Below are positions 27,601 to 41,333 of a stretch of DNA of 64,000 bases, piece by piece; the first letter of the stretch is position 1; every line of letters starts with the position of its first letter. The translations under genes and the position numbers were made by a program. Location of the stretch: contig HG738139.1 of the NCBI GenBank assembly GCA_000499405.2, positions 3,080,976 through 3,144,975 of the forward strand, in the 5' to 3' direction. This stretch comes from Onchocerca volvulus (Eukaryota > Nematoda > Chromadorea > Rhabditida > Onchocercidae). Under the pieces are notes generated by a model that saw only the letters and a program-made list of their open reading frames with translations, was not told the DNA's origin and did not search any database.

Positions 27601-30600
27601 ACTTCTTACTTTTTAAAGGAGGGAAACTTAGTAAATGTCAAGTATGTTGATTCAGTACAACAAGCAATAAAAGAATATGAACAGAAAATAAGAGACCAGA
27701 ATGCTGCCCATGAAGAAGCTTTGCATAATGCTAATGCAGAACACGCAAGTATCCTCGAGGAAATCGAGAATAAAGTATGGACACGATTCTGATTTTAGTT
27801 TAAGCTTAATTCTAATGAAATTTTCATGACATGTTGCATAATTTCATATATATTTTCTGCTTAACTTTTCTCTATCACTCTTTCATTTTTTTGATTTGCA
27901 TAGTAAATCAATTACAGCATAAATGCTTGCATTTTTTTTTTTTTTTTACTAAATATTGTGAAGATCAGGAGATTACACGGATTATTGTGTGTTTGTTCTA
28001 TTTTTTTTATATCGTTAATAATTCAGGATCTTTTTTCAGCTGAAAGAAGCCCAGGATGAAATAAACCAGTTGCGACAACAGAATAAAGCTGCAGAAGAAA
28101 GATGCGAATCACTGGTTGTTAGTTCTTGTATTCTTCTAAACTGTTAAAATTGAGTATGAAATTTTCTGTGAACAAATCTTTTCCATCATGTGATTTCACT
28201 AATGAATAAATCTATATATTTAGTAATGCTTAGCAATTTCAGAAAGCAGAAGAAAATGTAAAAATTTTGCGCATGAATAGCGAATTGATGGAAGCAGCGC
28301 AAAGGCAGAGTGAGTTAGAAAAAGCAAACTGTGAATTACAGCATAAATTCAATGAGGTTATTTGCAGAATATTTTTTTAGTGTAATTCATGTTGCATTAA
28401 GTTTATCGAGTTTATTTTGTATCTTTTCTACAACTAGAGAAGCGATAACTTTATGAATTAAAGATTAGTGATTCCGTTACCAGGTAATTCTTTTTCCTAT
28501 GAATCAGCTTTTTTTATTTGCTTTATTGGGAATAATTAAAAAAAAAAAAAAAAAAAAACGGGAAAGACAAAGCAAAAAAAAGATTCTTGTTTAGGTCAAT
28601 TTATGTTTTGTATTTCCATTGTTTTTCAATTTTTTTTGTGATTTGCTTGCCATTTTTTCAGGCGTCAATGCAAGTAATAGAAGCTGAAAAGCTTCGGGTT
28701 GAATTAATTGCACTGGTGGAACAGAAACATGCTGAAAGTACTGAATATCATGCTCAATTGCAGACTGCACTTGCTGAGAAAGAACATCAAAGCATAGCTT
28801 TTGCCACATATGCTGAAAGAGTAACTATTTTGGAGCAAGAATTGAAAAAGTACGATTAATTCGGGAAAACAATTTTTTACAATTCCATTCTCTATCAATA
28901 TCAGCAAAGCTTTCCAACAAATTTGTCATCTTGTTTTTTGTTGATTTTTTTTTAATGTGGATAAATTTTAGTTGCGTGGAAGCTCGGGATAAAGCATTAA
29001 AAGAATGCGAACGATTACGTGATCATTTGTTGACCATGGAAAAGACATCGACTGAGGAAGCCCTAGCTGGAGAAGAACGAGAAACGGAATTAAGACAGCG
29101 AATTAGGATACTCGAACAAAAGACGGAAGAATCAGCAGATAATGTCATAGAATCTGCTAATGCATATCAGGTGGCTGTCTCTGTTTGCCAGTTCTATGAG
29201 AATGCATCTAGAAGTTAGATTGGTGAAATTTTTTCATTGGAAGTAAAGCTTTTTGACTCAGCAAAGAAAGGAAGAAAGTACAAAAATTTAAATATTTGTA
29301 TGAAGTACGGAAATGATTCAGAAAGCAGAGCGTAACAGTTTCATTCTTGAAATGATGAATTCCTTATGCAGCTGTCTGCGTAGTCTTTTCTTGAGAGAAA
29401 ATGATCGGAAGCTTTTTCTGCAGGAGGTTTTGTAATTTTTAATCATAAATCTTTATTCTTTTTTATATGGCGAATTTTGCAGCGAAAAATTGCCGAACTG
29501 ACCGATGAATTGGATTTAATGAAGAATGAGAAAATATCCATCGTTGATAGGCTACGAGAGCGAGAGAAAACATTAGCTGATACAAAAATGGCACTCTCAA
29601 ATTTGCAAAATGTTTTGCGTGACATTGGTATAGATCATGAAGCACAGGTGTTACAATACGAAAATACTGTCACTGAATTGAAGAAAACTATCGAAGTATA
29701 TATTTTCTTGCTAAACTTAAATCCAATCTCCAATTTTTTTTTTTTTCTTAATTGAGCATTGAAAAAGAAATGATTATTTTCTATTGATACATCCAATAAT
29801 GACTCATATATTGTTTATTTTTATCATTATGTATTTTCCTTTCAGAAGCAAATAATCTTTTCTCGTTTGGATGTTCACTTTCTCAAGTACTTTTATTTTA
29901 GAATTTAAGTTTGGAGATAGCTCAATTTAAGCAGATGCAAGATACTACTGAAGCCGAAAAGCAACTCTTGGAAGATGAAACTATGCATCTCAAAGACGAA
30001 ATTACTAGAAAGAATGCGGTTGGTTAGATTACTACTGTGCATTATATATTATTCCTAATTCGAATCAAAGAAATTTAGTCTAATATTATCTTTATTATAT
30101 TAAAATACTTTTTTATTTTTTATTTTTTTTGCTGAGAAAGAAGTTCTGTTGTTTTATTAACTTATCTATGCACATTTTCTCCAAATTTAGATAATATCTT
30201 TTGTAGATGATTGAGGAACTTGAAGCAAATCTTGATGAGCATGCGCAAGTGGCAGTATCGTCAGTTTCATCTTATACCATTGATGATCAAGTACTGCGTC
30301 AACTATTTCTATCATATTTTACTGCTGATAAAGATAAACAGCCAGAAATTGCTGTCTTATTGGCGTCTGTGCTAGGTTATTCGCAAGAGGTAATGTTTTT
30401 TATCCAGTAGAATAAATTAGTTGATGATGTGTGAAAAAGCGAAAAGAATTAAAATACATCAAAATAAATTGAAGAGGTGAATTGAATGAAATCTTTTTCG
30501 GTTTCTTACTGTTTTGACTTTTTTACTGTATTTTTGAATTTCCTTTTATTTTCAGGACATTGCAAAAATTAATGCTGCGAATCATTCTTCATCGAGGGGA

Positions 30601-31512
30601 TGGTTTAGTTTTGGTGGTTCATCGAAATTACCTCCACAAAACGTTTCTTTGGCAGAGCAATTTGTTCGATTTCTGGAAAAAGAATCCTTAACAACACCTC
30701 ACTTTCTTCCAGTCCAGGTTAGCACTAAGAAGAGAGATTCAGAATTTGTGAAAATTTTATTATATATTTCATATTTTCATCTGAAATCTGAAAAAATAAA
30801 GAGGTCACATCATTTTACGTACTGTAACAATATGAGGATCACAGAATATGGAAAAAATAATTCAAAAAAGTGTTTCATTTTATTATTAGTTACAAAGTGA
30901 CAAAATTCCAGGGATCCAAAATAGCAATTTATGGAACTGGTGACAGAATATTTATTCCTGCTAAATCAAGAAAAATTTTATAAAAAAAAAAAAACTTGGA
31001 ATGGAGTGATAATAATTTTTTTTTTAACCAAATCGATCGTTGAATTCAATAAATTTGTTTTCTGATCAGTTTAGATCCACATTTATGACCATTCTTCTAT
31101 TGAAACCCTACAACTGTAATGGTGCAAATATTTCTACTACTTTATTATGCTATACAGCGGATATGGAAATGTGAAATAAATTGGAGTATAACGTAAACAT
31201 AAAATTCTTAAAAGATCGGCAATATTTCTAAAAAAAAAAAATTGATTTTTAAGAAAGGTAATGATTGATGAACTAAGTAAAATGGGAAAATGAAAAAGAT
31301 TACTGGCCATTGCGAACTGTCACTCAAAAAAAACAAGTTTTTAGAGTGATGTTTCTTTTTCTCATATTTGTTACGGAATTAAAAAATATTGATGATCTGA
31401 AGCTTCTGTTTTTCAGCAGTCTGAAGAAAAAGAGACAATACGCTCCAATGTTCCGCTGAACTGTTCAAGGACATCATCCTCGACCGACCTATACTCAATA
31501 TTAAATACATGA
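21634..31512 (+). CDS. GMAP-210/TRIP11-like golgin (27 exons, 1317 aa)
   Basis: Long coiled-coil tether of cis-Golgi membranes; the C. elegans relative is SQL-1. Starts MSSWLRNIQGQLSEFASEVL, matching the curvature-sensing (ALPS) N-terminus of GMAP-210; an earlier ATG at 21623 meets a stop. Exons: 21634-21738, 22084-22272, 22545-22730, 22893-23015, 23428-23547, 23748-23914, 24195-24302, 24371-24580, 24706-24821, 25248-25408, 25586-25710, 25829-25982, 26147-26359, 26784-26948, 27091-27195, 27271-27369, 27619-27774, 28040-28114, 28243-28356, 28662-28849, 28972-29170, 29322-29426, 29483-29695, 29902-30018, 30207-30389, 30556-30717, 31417-31512, all phase-consistent. Residues 36-1170 are heptad-rich, with a Gly/Ser/Asn break near 665-685. 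A GRAB-type Arf1-binding domain spans about 1172-1260 (DDQVLRQLFLSYFTADKDK), then a Ser/Thr tail ending STDLYSILNT. A different last exon at 30912-30980 is also in frame. Confidence 0.9.
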
Positions 31513-34408
31513 AATTTTGGTGTTTATGGAAAGCTTATGAAAATTGACAGATTGCTGCACAAAAACGATTATTTATTTGCTTACGATGAAAACAGCGAAA
31601 AGTATATAGCTCATATTAACAGCATTATTTAGACTAATTCAAAATATGCTCGATTTTAAGAATACAATGGATTGAATTGATAAATTGGTAATTTATAGGA
31701 CAAATTATGTAAGCTTCTGGTTTCTTTGGATATAACTCTTGTAATTTACAAATATATATATATATATATATCAGGCCTTGTCATAGTGGTATTCATCTAA
31801 TGTTGCGGTGTCTTTCATTTTTATGAATTGGCTTCATTTGTGTTATCTATCAAACTTATAGTCTCACCGGTCTGTTTATGAATATTATCTGTTTTTATCA
31901 TTTACGGGTTGACACTTTTAGTTGTGACAATAATGGATTTTAAATTTTCCAAAATATATTCGATGCTGTAATATATTCTATTATCGTTATTTCTGCTTCG
32001 AAATCCTTCTTAGCTAAATTTTTTTATGAAAAAATTTTTGAACTAAAATGAGGTAATCCTATAATTTAATTATATAATTTCGTTCCATAATCATGAATCA
32101 TTGAAAAAATGAGATTTGATATGATTAACTTTGTTTTAAATTGATACATTTTCAAATCTTGGAATAATTTATAATTAATACCACAACTTTAACCCATATT
32201 CTCTTCTTTGCATTCATATCATCAGTAATCAGTCAACGTTTTTAAATGCTTGTTCTAGACTGGATTTGAGATGCATGAATCAGGTACGAAATATATTTGT
32301 TTCATGGTTTATATGTAATTGCCATTTTATGCATATATGTATTTATATGATTGATGTTAATTCTATATAGCTTTGCTTACATTTGATTTAATGATTTTCC
32401 ACATCACTGTTTATAAAACTTTGACGATTTAACTGATTTTTTTCTCAATACAATAAGATCGGGATTTCGGTATTCTCTAGGATAGCTGTAGTTGTCTTTT
32501 TCAAGCAGTGGAAAAAGGGAGAATTGGTAGATTTGAGATTTATCAATGTCAATTTTTTGTTTTCTATAGAATGATCGATTTGATTTAATTCAAAGTTTTA
32601 TCAATTCGATAGAATTTATGAAATGGTGCTAGAGTAAAGATTCCTTACAGTTTTTAATTGTTGAGTGTGATTGTTCTAAGCTTAAAGGATCTTTTTTTTT
32701 TTCATATTATTCGATATCTTTTCCATCGTTAAGATCTAACTGATGGAAATACAAAGCAGCGGAAGCAAAAAGTTGGATTCAGAGTCAAAATAATCCGAAA
32801 AGAGAATAATCGAAATAATCAGTCAGTTGAAGGGATTGTTGGCTTATACAACAAAATATGATTGTTGATAGTATCATTTACTATGTTTAAATCTATCTGA
32901 TTTAATCATTTTTCATCTGAAATAATTTGGTATACGTGGAAAAATATATCTCTGTCTTTTATGTCAAACAAATTATCCCTTTATATTTTTAGAATTTAAA
33001 GCAAACTTCAAGCCTACATTCTTTCCCACCATTCTTGACCTTCCCGCGTGCGAAGTTAAGAACCATATTAATGTCTTGTTTGTTCGATATACTTTGTCGA
33101 TATTCCCTACTTCTTTCTAAATAATAATATCAAATTCTGAATAATTAGACTGATTGATTACAAATCTTTGTCTAAATAGGAAATTTCCATTTCACCATAA
33201 CTACTAAAACTGAAGTATTTCCAGCTCAGTACGATTTTTCATCTTGTAGCATGTTACTATGATCCAGCTAGAAATTTACTTAGCATAATGAAAAGATGTT
33301 CTACATAATAGCAATGAATCTCGAAATAAGTCTAATTGATCGATATATTCCATAAATCTACAATTTTGTAGTATATTTGTTATGTTGGGATTATTATGTT
33401 GTTGTCATAATCTATAAATTTGTCGTAATAATTCAGGATAAGTTTACTGAACAAAAATTAAGAAAAATGAATTACTTATTGCTATGATATTTGATACTTA
33501 TCCAAAGTGCAGCGCACTTCCTTCTTCACACCGAAGATGAAATGAATGAAAAACACTGAATTCGATGTAAAAGATGAAATATTTAGAAAAGAATTCCTAT
33601 CAAATCTGATTTCCTTCTTCATGTTTGACATATCGTATCACTAAAATTCATGATAGTTGATTTATCTGTTTACATAAAAAATGGAAACTGATACATTGCT
33701 ACAGCAATAACCAGTTTCTAATCGTTTTTTCTTTTTTGTTCTTTTTTTCCTTTGTTGTTGTAGCAATTTAATACTCCCAGCACTCCCTTCTTGACATTCA
33801 TTTATAAATTTCTCGCTTGAGACTGTCCAATAATATGTGTAGTTAATATTTACTGTAATGATAGCTCACTGAGAGTTAAGTAAGAAATATTACTTTGATT
33901 AATGTTGAACGGGGAAAAGTGTGCTAATTAATGTCAAACATCAGGGAATACTACTAGTGAGTATTAGGCTGAGAATATTATTGGTAAAGAAAACATTGAA
34001 TAGGAAAATCAGCGTTATGGACAAAGAATAGTAGATTTTCTATTACTTTTTAAATAATTGAAATAAGTTGAAAATCAAAAAATCCATTGTTGATGACGAA
34101 ATAATAATGATGTTGTAAACAAAAAATTGAATCTGCGAAAAATTGACCTAATTCAGATTTGCACACAATTCATGAAACTTTTTCGATCTTTTAAGCATTG
34201 TTTTGTTAATTCTAAATTGCTAGGATCTTAATATGGTGAGAACATTAAGATTCAAATCAGGGCTACTATTTAGAAGTTGCAAAATTTTTTATTTTTCGGT
34301 AAAAATAGTCATCTTTTTTGAATCTTTNNNNNTTTCTTCATTATTTTATTTTAGAGCTCTGAATTGTTTTAAAGCATCAAGAAATTAAAAGAGAGAGAGA
34401 GAAAAAAA
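31513..34408. other. intergenic, 2.9 kb
   Basis: 3' flank of the golgin and 5' flank of the uridine phosphorylase gene. Includes a (TA)n run at 31752-31771, a 5-base assembly gap at 34328-34332, and TATTTTAG ending at 34354, a candidate trans-splice acceptor for the next gene. No exons recognised on either strand. Confidence 0.55.
34328..34332. other. assembly gap (5 N)
   Basis: Five unknown bases, 77 bases upstream of the uridine phosphorylase start codon; probably a nominal gap of unknown true size. Confidence 0.99.
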
Positions 34409-36789
34409 ATGAGTACCAAAATGGTTCACATTAGTAATCCAGCATTGGAAAAGCAATCAGATGATCATTTTCATCATCTTGGTATTACAAAAAGTGCTAT
34501 TGATATTCCGCAGATGTATGGCGATGTTAAGGTTATGCCTTGAAATTAGATTTTAATCTTCAAAATTGTATCATCCTCTTTTATTGTAATCAAATCTTGC
34601 TTTTGTTCATATGTGATCAGAAGAAATTGATTGAAATACCAGAATGTCAAACAGATCATATAGTAAATCCATTTCCTACTGATAACACTACAGAACAGTG
34701 GATATGGCTGAACATTATTTTTGATTCGTGTTCGTTATCTAAATTTTAATCGAAATGCTGAATTAGAGGACAGAAAATATACATAAGTACGACAAGCATC
34801 TGTTATCAAGTCATATCATATGCTTGCTATTTTAGGATCCTAGAAATACCCATCTCGCATTCAAAAATCATCTTGAACTAAGTTAAACATTGTTAAATGA
34901 GAATAAGACACATTTTTGAAAATATCTTTAAATTCGAAAAAATCACACCTTTAAAATTGGCGAATTTGATACATTCTTCAATTAGATACTGTAATGATTG
35001 CACATAAACTCATCACTTATCGCAAACTAATGAGATATTACTGTTTGACCAATTAGTTTATACTGATCATTATAGAATGATAACGATAGATTCATTTACA
35101 ATATTTTATGTAATAAATTGCAAAAGTTGTAGTTCATATGCATGGGTGGAAGTACGACACGAATAAAGAATTATGCCGAAGCATTTGCTAAAGAAGTGGG
35201 CATAAAAATGTCCGATAATTTGAGCACAACTGACCGTTATGTCATGTACAAAACAGGTCGAGTACTTTGGGTTAATGTTAGTTTTTGTTTGTTGATTGCT
35301 TTTGAACATCTTTGTTCATGTGACACTTTTTGTGTTTGACAGAAATATAAATTATAGTTTTTACAAAGTGGTCTGTCAAGTCGTAACTTCATCATTTGTC
35401 TTTATTGGGAAGTAAACAACCGAATGTTTGTATTTCATTAATCATCAGAAATCAATTCCGCAACATTGATTGGCATCAATTATCAACAAATGATTAATGC
35501 TTGAAATAGTCGCAAATTCAATTCTTTCTCGAATAAAATTTATGTTCTGAAATCAAAGGAGCGTTGTTTTCGGAATAATAATACACAAAGTAGATGTACT
35601 TAAATTTTTTTGATGCAAATTAATCAAAGATAATTTTATCGTTGCATTTAAAATTTTTTATTGTAAAATACTGCAGCATGGGATAGGTATTCCATCGTTA
35701 AGTATTGTCATCGTGGAACTTATCAAGTTGTTGTACTATGCGAAGGCAAAAGATGTGGTAGCAATAAGATTGGGTACCTCAGGCGGTGTCGGTGTAGCAC
35801 CTGGTACCATAGTACTTTCCAGTGGAGCGGTGAATGGTGAATTATTCGACGAATTTGTGCAATTTATCATGGGTGAAAAGGTTGGTGTTTCATTTTAATT
35901 TTTGATGAATTTATTTAAATTTTCATTCCTTCTTTTTTTTTTTTTTTTTTTTTTTTTTTTGAGAAAATTAAATTGTGGTTGAAATAATGCTATTTATTTT
36001 AGATTTCCAGACCTGCTGTCTTTGATGCAGAAGTGTATCAGCAGTTGCACAAAGCAGCAATCCAATTGAAAATACCTGTTCAAATCGGGAAAACATTTAG
36101 TACCGATGATTTTTATGAAGGTATATACTGCACTTTTGGAATTCAGTCCTCACTCATTATTTGATATGGTAATCGAGGTGAATGATAGTAAAATTTTAGA
36201 ATTAAATATCTTCCTCAAGCATATTTTTAAGCGAACTTTTTTTCAAAGGAATAGACGATATCTACTGTTTTGCTGAAATTTACGAATGAAATTATCAGGG
36301 CAGGCAAGACTGGACGGTGCATTTTGTGATTACACGGAACAGCAAAAGTTTGCATTTCTCAATCGTTTGTATAATGAGGGAGTACGAAATATTGAAATGG
36401 AAGCGATATGTTTTGCTGCGATGTTCAATCGAGGCAATATAAGAGGTGAAGTTAAGTCGCAATTTGTCAGAAAGTGATAATATTTGAAAAATTTCTGTTA
36501 AAATGAAGTATTATCATATTAATATAGAAAAGAGAGGGAAAAAATTTTTTTAAATATATGTTTTTTCGACCGCTCTCAATTATATTGACTATATGATGAG
36601 AAACGAATAATTCAAGGATTTTCAACCTATAAATTTCTAAATGTTTCAGCAGCAGCAGTTTGTGTGACATTGTTGGATCGATTAAAGGGTGATCAGGTTT
36701 TGTTGACACATAACGATATAAACGAATTTGAAATGCGGATTTTCAAAGTTGTCAGCACATATATCAAACAGCAGTTGAACTTATGCTAA
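34409..36789 (+). CDS. upp-1: uridine phosphorylase (6 exons, 291 aa)
   Basis: Catalyses reversible phosphorolysis of uridine to uracil and ribose-1-phosphate in pyrimidine salvage; cytosolic. Exons 34409-34531, 35133-35276, 35677-35880, 36003-36120, 36299-36445 and 36650-36789, phases consistent. The fold runs through HISNPALE and IPQMYGDVKFICMGGS, with the phosphate-binding Arg in TTRIKNY. TDRYVMYKTGRVLWVNHGIG, IRLGTSGGVGVAPGT and the uracil-binding Gln/Arg of GQARLDGAF follow. NIEMEAICFAAM has the Glu-Met-Glu ribose-binding motif, then AAAVCVTLLDRLKGDQV. All key residues of animal UPP enzymes that I can place are present, and length matches the family. The start is the first in-frame ATG after the purine-rich GAGAGAGAGA run. 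Gene symbol follows the C. elegans name. Confidence 0.95.
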
Positions 36790-38968
36790 ATATCATTTGC
36801 TTTTCTGTCCCATTTATTTTAATCTTTAAAATGAAAGGGAGAAATTTCAAGGAAAATAAAAAGAATATGAAAGTTTTATACTTAAGGGAAAAAGATTAAT
36901 TCAAATTTTGGAGGGTTATTGTAAATTTGTGAATAAGTATAATCTATAACATATATATATTTTTTTTTTCTATTTTGAAGTTAAAAATTTAGAAATAACA
37001 GATTGAGGTTTGGAATTTCTGGGGTAGATAATGTATATACATATATATTCAAACTTTATTCTCGATTCATTTCTGACAGTTTTTTTGTATTAATTATAAT
37101 CCATTGACCACAGCAAGTAATTTATTTGGATATATTGCAAATCATTCATTATCTTATGAGCGCAACAAGTTCCTTTGCGCCTATAAGATAGTAGTGATTG
37201 TTTCTTATCTTATCATTACTATCATGTATATTAAAAAGGATTTCACATGACAAAGTTGATAAAATTATTAATTTCTGGAATAAAATGATTAAATGTGAAT
37301 GTCATGTTAATCCTTTTTATTATCCTTATTTTTTATCATAATTTTAAAATTATTGTCCCATGTATCCCATCTGAAAAAATTTTTATAAATTAATGTAACT
37401 TGTTTACTACTTTATGTTTGCATTATTTATATGCAAAATAATACTATTTTAAATAATCATTTCAATTATAGCTTCTGCTGTATAATATTGCTTTTTTTTT
37501 TTAATGCGAATAAATTAATAGTACCAACAATTTTTCTGAAAATGAGAAACATACTCGACAAATGATAAACAATTGGAATTTTCTAATTTTCCTCATTACT
37601 TCACTCAGAATTTAATGATTTTTATGGAATGCACGTGAGATGTAATTTTGCAAGAAAAGTAGTTTGAAATGATAATCTACTGGAAGAAACGTTTGCGATT
37701 AGAACATTTATCACGGTGCATATCAAAAAAGCATTATATGCGGTGCTGTTCTCGAAAATCAAATGTCTACTTCGATTCCCATTCTATAGCAGAAATTTTT
37801 GCTAAATTTTCACAGTTAATATTTTTTGAAAATTGGTCTTAAATGATGAAAAAACTGTTTTAAAAAAATGATTCTTTTTTAAAAAAATTCAAACTAAGTT
37901 ATGTGTTATCATAACATGTGATATTATGTGATATCACAATGGAATTATGTGATACAATAATGAAATGTGTTATCATGTGTTATCATATGATATCATAATG
38001 GAAAGTGTTATCATATGTTATTATGTAATATCATAATCAAATCAAAGTTTCGTTTCAAATGATGCGGAATAAATACAAATATTGGAGCATCATAGAGCAA
38101 TTTATCACGCGTCGCAGAACTTTACGGAATAATTTATATAATTTCTACATCGATTATACAAAAATTGAAGCTTGATGAAATTAATCAGCCTTTTCTGTGA
38201 GCATTTCAGAAGCATTTTTGTGCAGGTATGCTGCAAATGCGAACTTTTCATCAATAAAGCATGTTAAATGGAAATTAGCTTATTTGATTATAAAATATTG
38301 AGAAAGTAGTAAATTCTCTAGTTTCAATCTCAATACACAATCCGATATTTAGTTCGAAAAGAACAAACTGTTTACTGTTTGAATTTACTTTAAATTAAAC
38401 TTGAAATTAACAAAAAGCCAATATTTATTTTGAAAAATTCACTATATCGATAATTATTATCAAGTGTTTAATTTTGGCTAATAAAAGAGTACTACATCGA
38501 ACAGAAAGAAGTAAAAGTTTGCAAAGCTTAAGCTGTAAAAAAAATATCCAACCTGATCTAGGCTGAGCCTGATTTTCTCAGAAATCACATATCTTTCTGA
38601 AGTAATGATCGACATATTTCAGATGCTATGCATGGCTATAATTTTTCATATTTCTTCTATGCAATTACTTATCATTGGATTACCTTTTGGAGACATTCAC
38701 GTTGCTATAGAAACATCAAAGTAGAAGAAATTAACGCATTTTGCAGCACATTCAATTCTTTTCCTTATCAACTCTAACTGGATGAACTTAATTTAGCGTA
38801 CCATTTTGAATATATTAATTAAGTATAGAATATTATATATTAATTTTTTTAAAAATTATATCTTTTTCTTTAAAAATTAAATCTTTTCAAATATCTTTCT
38901 GTTTCTTATTTATGCGTTTTTTTTTTTTTTGATTAATTTGATTTAAAAACATATTTTTTTTTCATAGA
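36790..38968. other. intergenic between UPP and FAIM
   Basis: AT-rich, with an AATAAAATG candidate poly-A region near 37280, the imperfect minisatellite at 37898-38040, and a pyrimidine tract TTTTTTTTTCATAG ending at 38967 directly before the FAIM start. No exons recognised. Confidence 0.5.
37898..38040. repeat. imperfect minisatellite of GTTATCATATG-type units
   Basis: Irregular repetition of GTTATCAT, GTGATATCA and ATAATGGAA blocks, about 23 bases per period and with internal GATATC palindromes. Visible by eye; unit boundaries are approximate. Confidence 0.7.
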
Positions 38969-40375
38969 ATGGACGATAAATATGACGTTGTAGCGACTTG
39001 GTCAGTACCTACACAAGAACGAATATACAAAATTGAATTTGAGCATGGCACTGCTAGTGGCAAAAGAGTTATAAGAGTTGATGGAAAAGTTTGTTTTTAA
39101 AAAATTTTTTCTTCCTTTTTTTTTTCTTTTTTTCATTTTTAGAAGCTTCTCTTTTAAATTTATAACAATTATATGAAGCAGTAATATATTTATATATATA
39201 AGAATCGTTGGATTGATTTTATTTTGATAATATTTTAGTATAATTAAAAATTATCGAAAATTGGATATGTATGGAATAAATGTTCCGTCTTGAAAATTGT
39301 GATAATAATCTTCTTTGCTTAGTTAAATTTTCTTGATTTTTATTTTATAATATTTCAGGAAATTCTACGAAAAAATTGGATGTTCACTCTTGTCGGTAAA
39401 GAAATGTTTAAGATTGGTAAGTTCAAATGTGCTATTACTGTGGAAACTTTGGGAACATTTTTATATCATTACAAATTGGAAATAAATGGTCAAACATATG
39501 AGAAATTTCTGGAAGAAGCGGCAAGAAAGTTGAAAAGCTGGATAGCAGTTCTGGATGGGCAAGAGACTCGTATTTGCTTTGGTTTGTTAGCTTTCTCATA
39601 TTTCGACATGTCAAGATTTGAAAACTTCAAAAATTAGATTCGAAATTTAGCTGAAGTTTGAAGAAATTTCGTCCAAAAAAAGAAATGAAAACATCAAATA
39701 TCGTGCTCCTTAGCAGTTTCTGCGAAATAGTATAATTAAGAGATTTGGTTTGAAATAGTGATCATTTAATATGTTTTTCTATATACAGCTAATTTTTTAA
39801 TTTTGAAATTTGAAATTTCTTTAGATAAGGAAACACTGGATATCTGGGTGAATGATCAAAAAATGGATACTACAGTAAGAAAAAATTTTGTTTTTGTAAT
39901 TTCTTAATTCATAGGATTTACTCAGAAAAAAAAGTTAAGTCGAGAAATTCCAAAATTCGAATAACAAATTACAGGTTGCAAGAAGTTTGATGATGCGGAG
40001 TTACAATATTAAAGAAAAAAGTTTTTTTCTTTTAACTTTTTTTTCTTTTAAGTTACAATATTAAAAGAAACTTTCAATAGTTTTTTTGTCTTTTGATATA
40101 TATAATTAATGAAAAAATCAATAAAGCTGTGATAGCAGCTAATAATCAAAACGTTAACAGTCAGTTATTTTAATTACTTGTATTATTAAGCAAAGGTATT
40201 AAATTTTGGAGAATTTCAGAGTGAATTCTTGGACAACGGTACAAAGACACATTTTGAAATTGGACGTAACATTTGTTATCTGAAAACAACAAATAGTGGT
40301 AACAGGAAATTGGGATTTATCTATCAACTTTACATTAACAACGCCGAAATAATGCCTACTGATGACCCGAAATGA
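38969..40375 (+). CDS. faim: Fas apoptotic inhibitory molecule (FAIM) homologue (4 exons, 182 aa)
   Basis: FAIM is a conserved cytosolic beta-sandwich protein linked to protection from death-receptor and protein-aggregation stress. Exons 38969-39088, 39359-39581, 39825-39874 and 40220-40375, in phase. Order of motifs matches human FAIM: VVATWSVP, YKIEFEHGTASGKRVIRVDG, LRKNWMFTLVGKEMFKIG, a TWVL-like KSWIAVLDGQETRI, LDIWVNDQKM, EFLDNGTKTHFEIG, CYLKTTNSGNRKLGFIY. Length equals the short human isoform (about 179 aa). A CATAG acceptor ends one base before the A of AATGG, so the spliced leader, if added, would sit almost against the start codon. Confidence 0.95.
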
Positions 40376-40876
40376 TAATATCGTGTGAAGAATTTGTTTT
40401 CCTTCCTTCATCTTCTTTTTATTTTAAATTCCTTACTATCTTTCCTTTATTTCAATTTATCAAAAATTGATTGTAAATTCCTTTTTATTCTTTATAATTA
40501 ATGAAAAAGCGCGTAAAGAATTTCAACTTTTCCTACAGCATTGTCGAGATAAGCAAGAGATAATATCGCATATAATTTCTTGACAGAATAATCAAGATTT
40601 TCCTTTCTATCTTGAGATATCAAAAATTGCACACCAGAAGACGCGCCGCTAATATTCTTTCATGTCCTTTGATAACTTCTTTACTGTTAACGTTGACAAC
40701 AGTAGATGAAATGCGAAAGAAATTGTATTTGGTGCTAAATAGAGATACAATTCTGTTTACCTAAAAGAGCATTTACCTGATAAGGAAAAAGCTAGGAGTG
40801 TTTTGTAGAAGGCCATTACTACTACTACTACTTTAGCGTCATAATTTCAAAATAGATCGAAGTACTTGAATGTGAT

Positions 40877-41209
40877 ATGGTACACATCAAACGTTTTCGA
40901 AATGTTCGAATAGACTATACTAAATATCATGATTTTTTTGTCATGGATATAGAAAGGCTTGCAATGTTAAAATATCAAATCGACGACTTAAGGAGCTTTT
41001 ATGGTGATAAAATTAGCTGGCTCGACAATTATGCTTTTAATTTTTTTCATTTTTTAAGTGAAGAACAAAGCTTAAACATTTGTTATAACTCGCCCTGGCA
41101 TGATAAGCGTATGAAATCAAGTTTATCTAAAGTCCTACACAAGAAGTTAATTATTGCTGGAATGTTGCCACTTATCTTAAAACTTAATAGCTCCAACTTT
41201 ACATTCTAA
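40877..41209 (+). CDS. single-exon ORF, unknown
   Basis: 110 aa open frame in a repeat-rich block between FAIM and the broken inhibitor-2 gene. Balanced amino-acid use (Trp, Cys, His present; MDIERLAMLKYQIDDLRSFY, WLDNYAFNFFHFLSEEQSL) is unlike the low-complexity frames of nearby non-coding DNA. No family recognised, no signal peptide or membrane segment. It could be a gene remnant or an exon of an unseen gene; the inverted repeat at 41334-41410 follows at once. Confidence 0.3.
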   Translation: MVHIKRFRNVRIDYTKYHDFFVMDIERLAMLKYQIDDLRSFYGDKISWLDNYAFNFFHFLSEEQSLNICYNSPWHDKRMKSSLSKVLHKKLIIAGMLPLILKLNSSNFTF

Positions 41210-41333
41210 AAGCCTAGCTTCCGATCAGGCAATCACTGCTTTATATGTAAAAGATGCACTGCGTTTAGGCTTCACAATTGTTGGATTCACCATATATCCT
41301 TGGTTTTGCTAATTGCTTTGATATGATAGAAGA

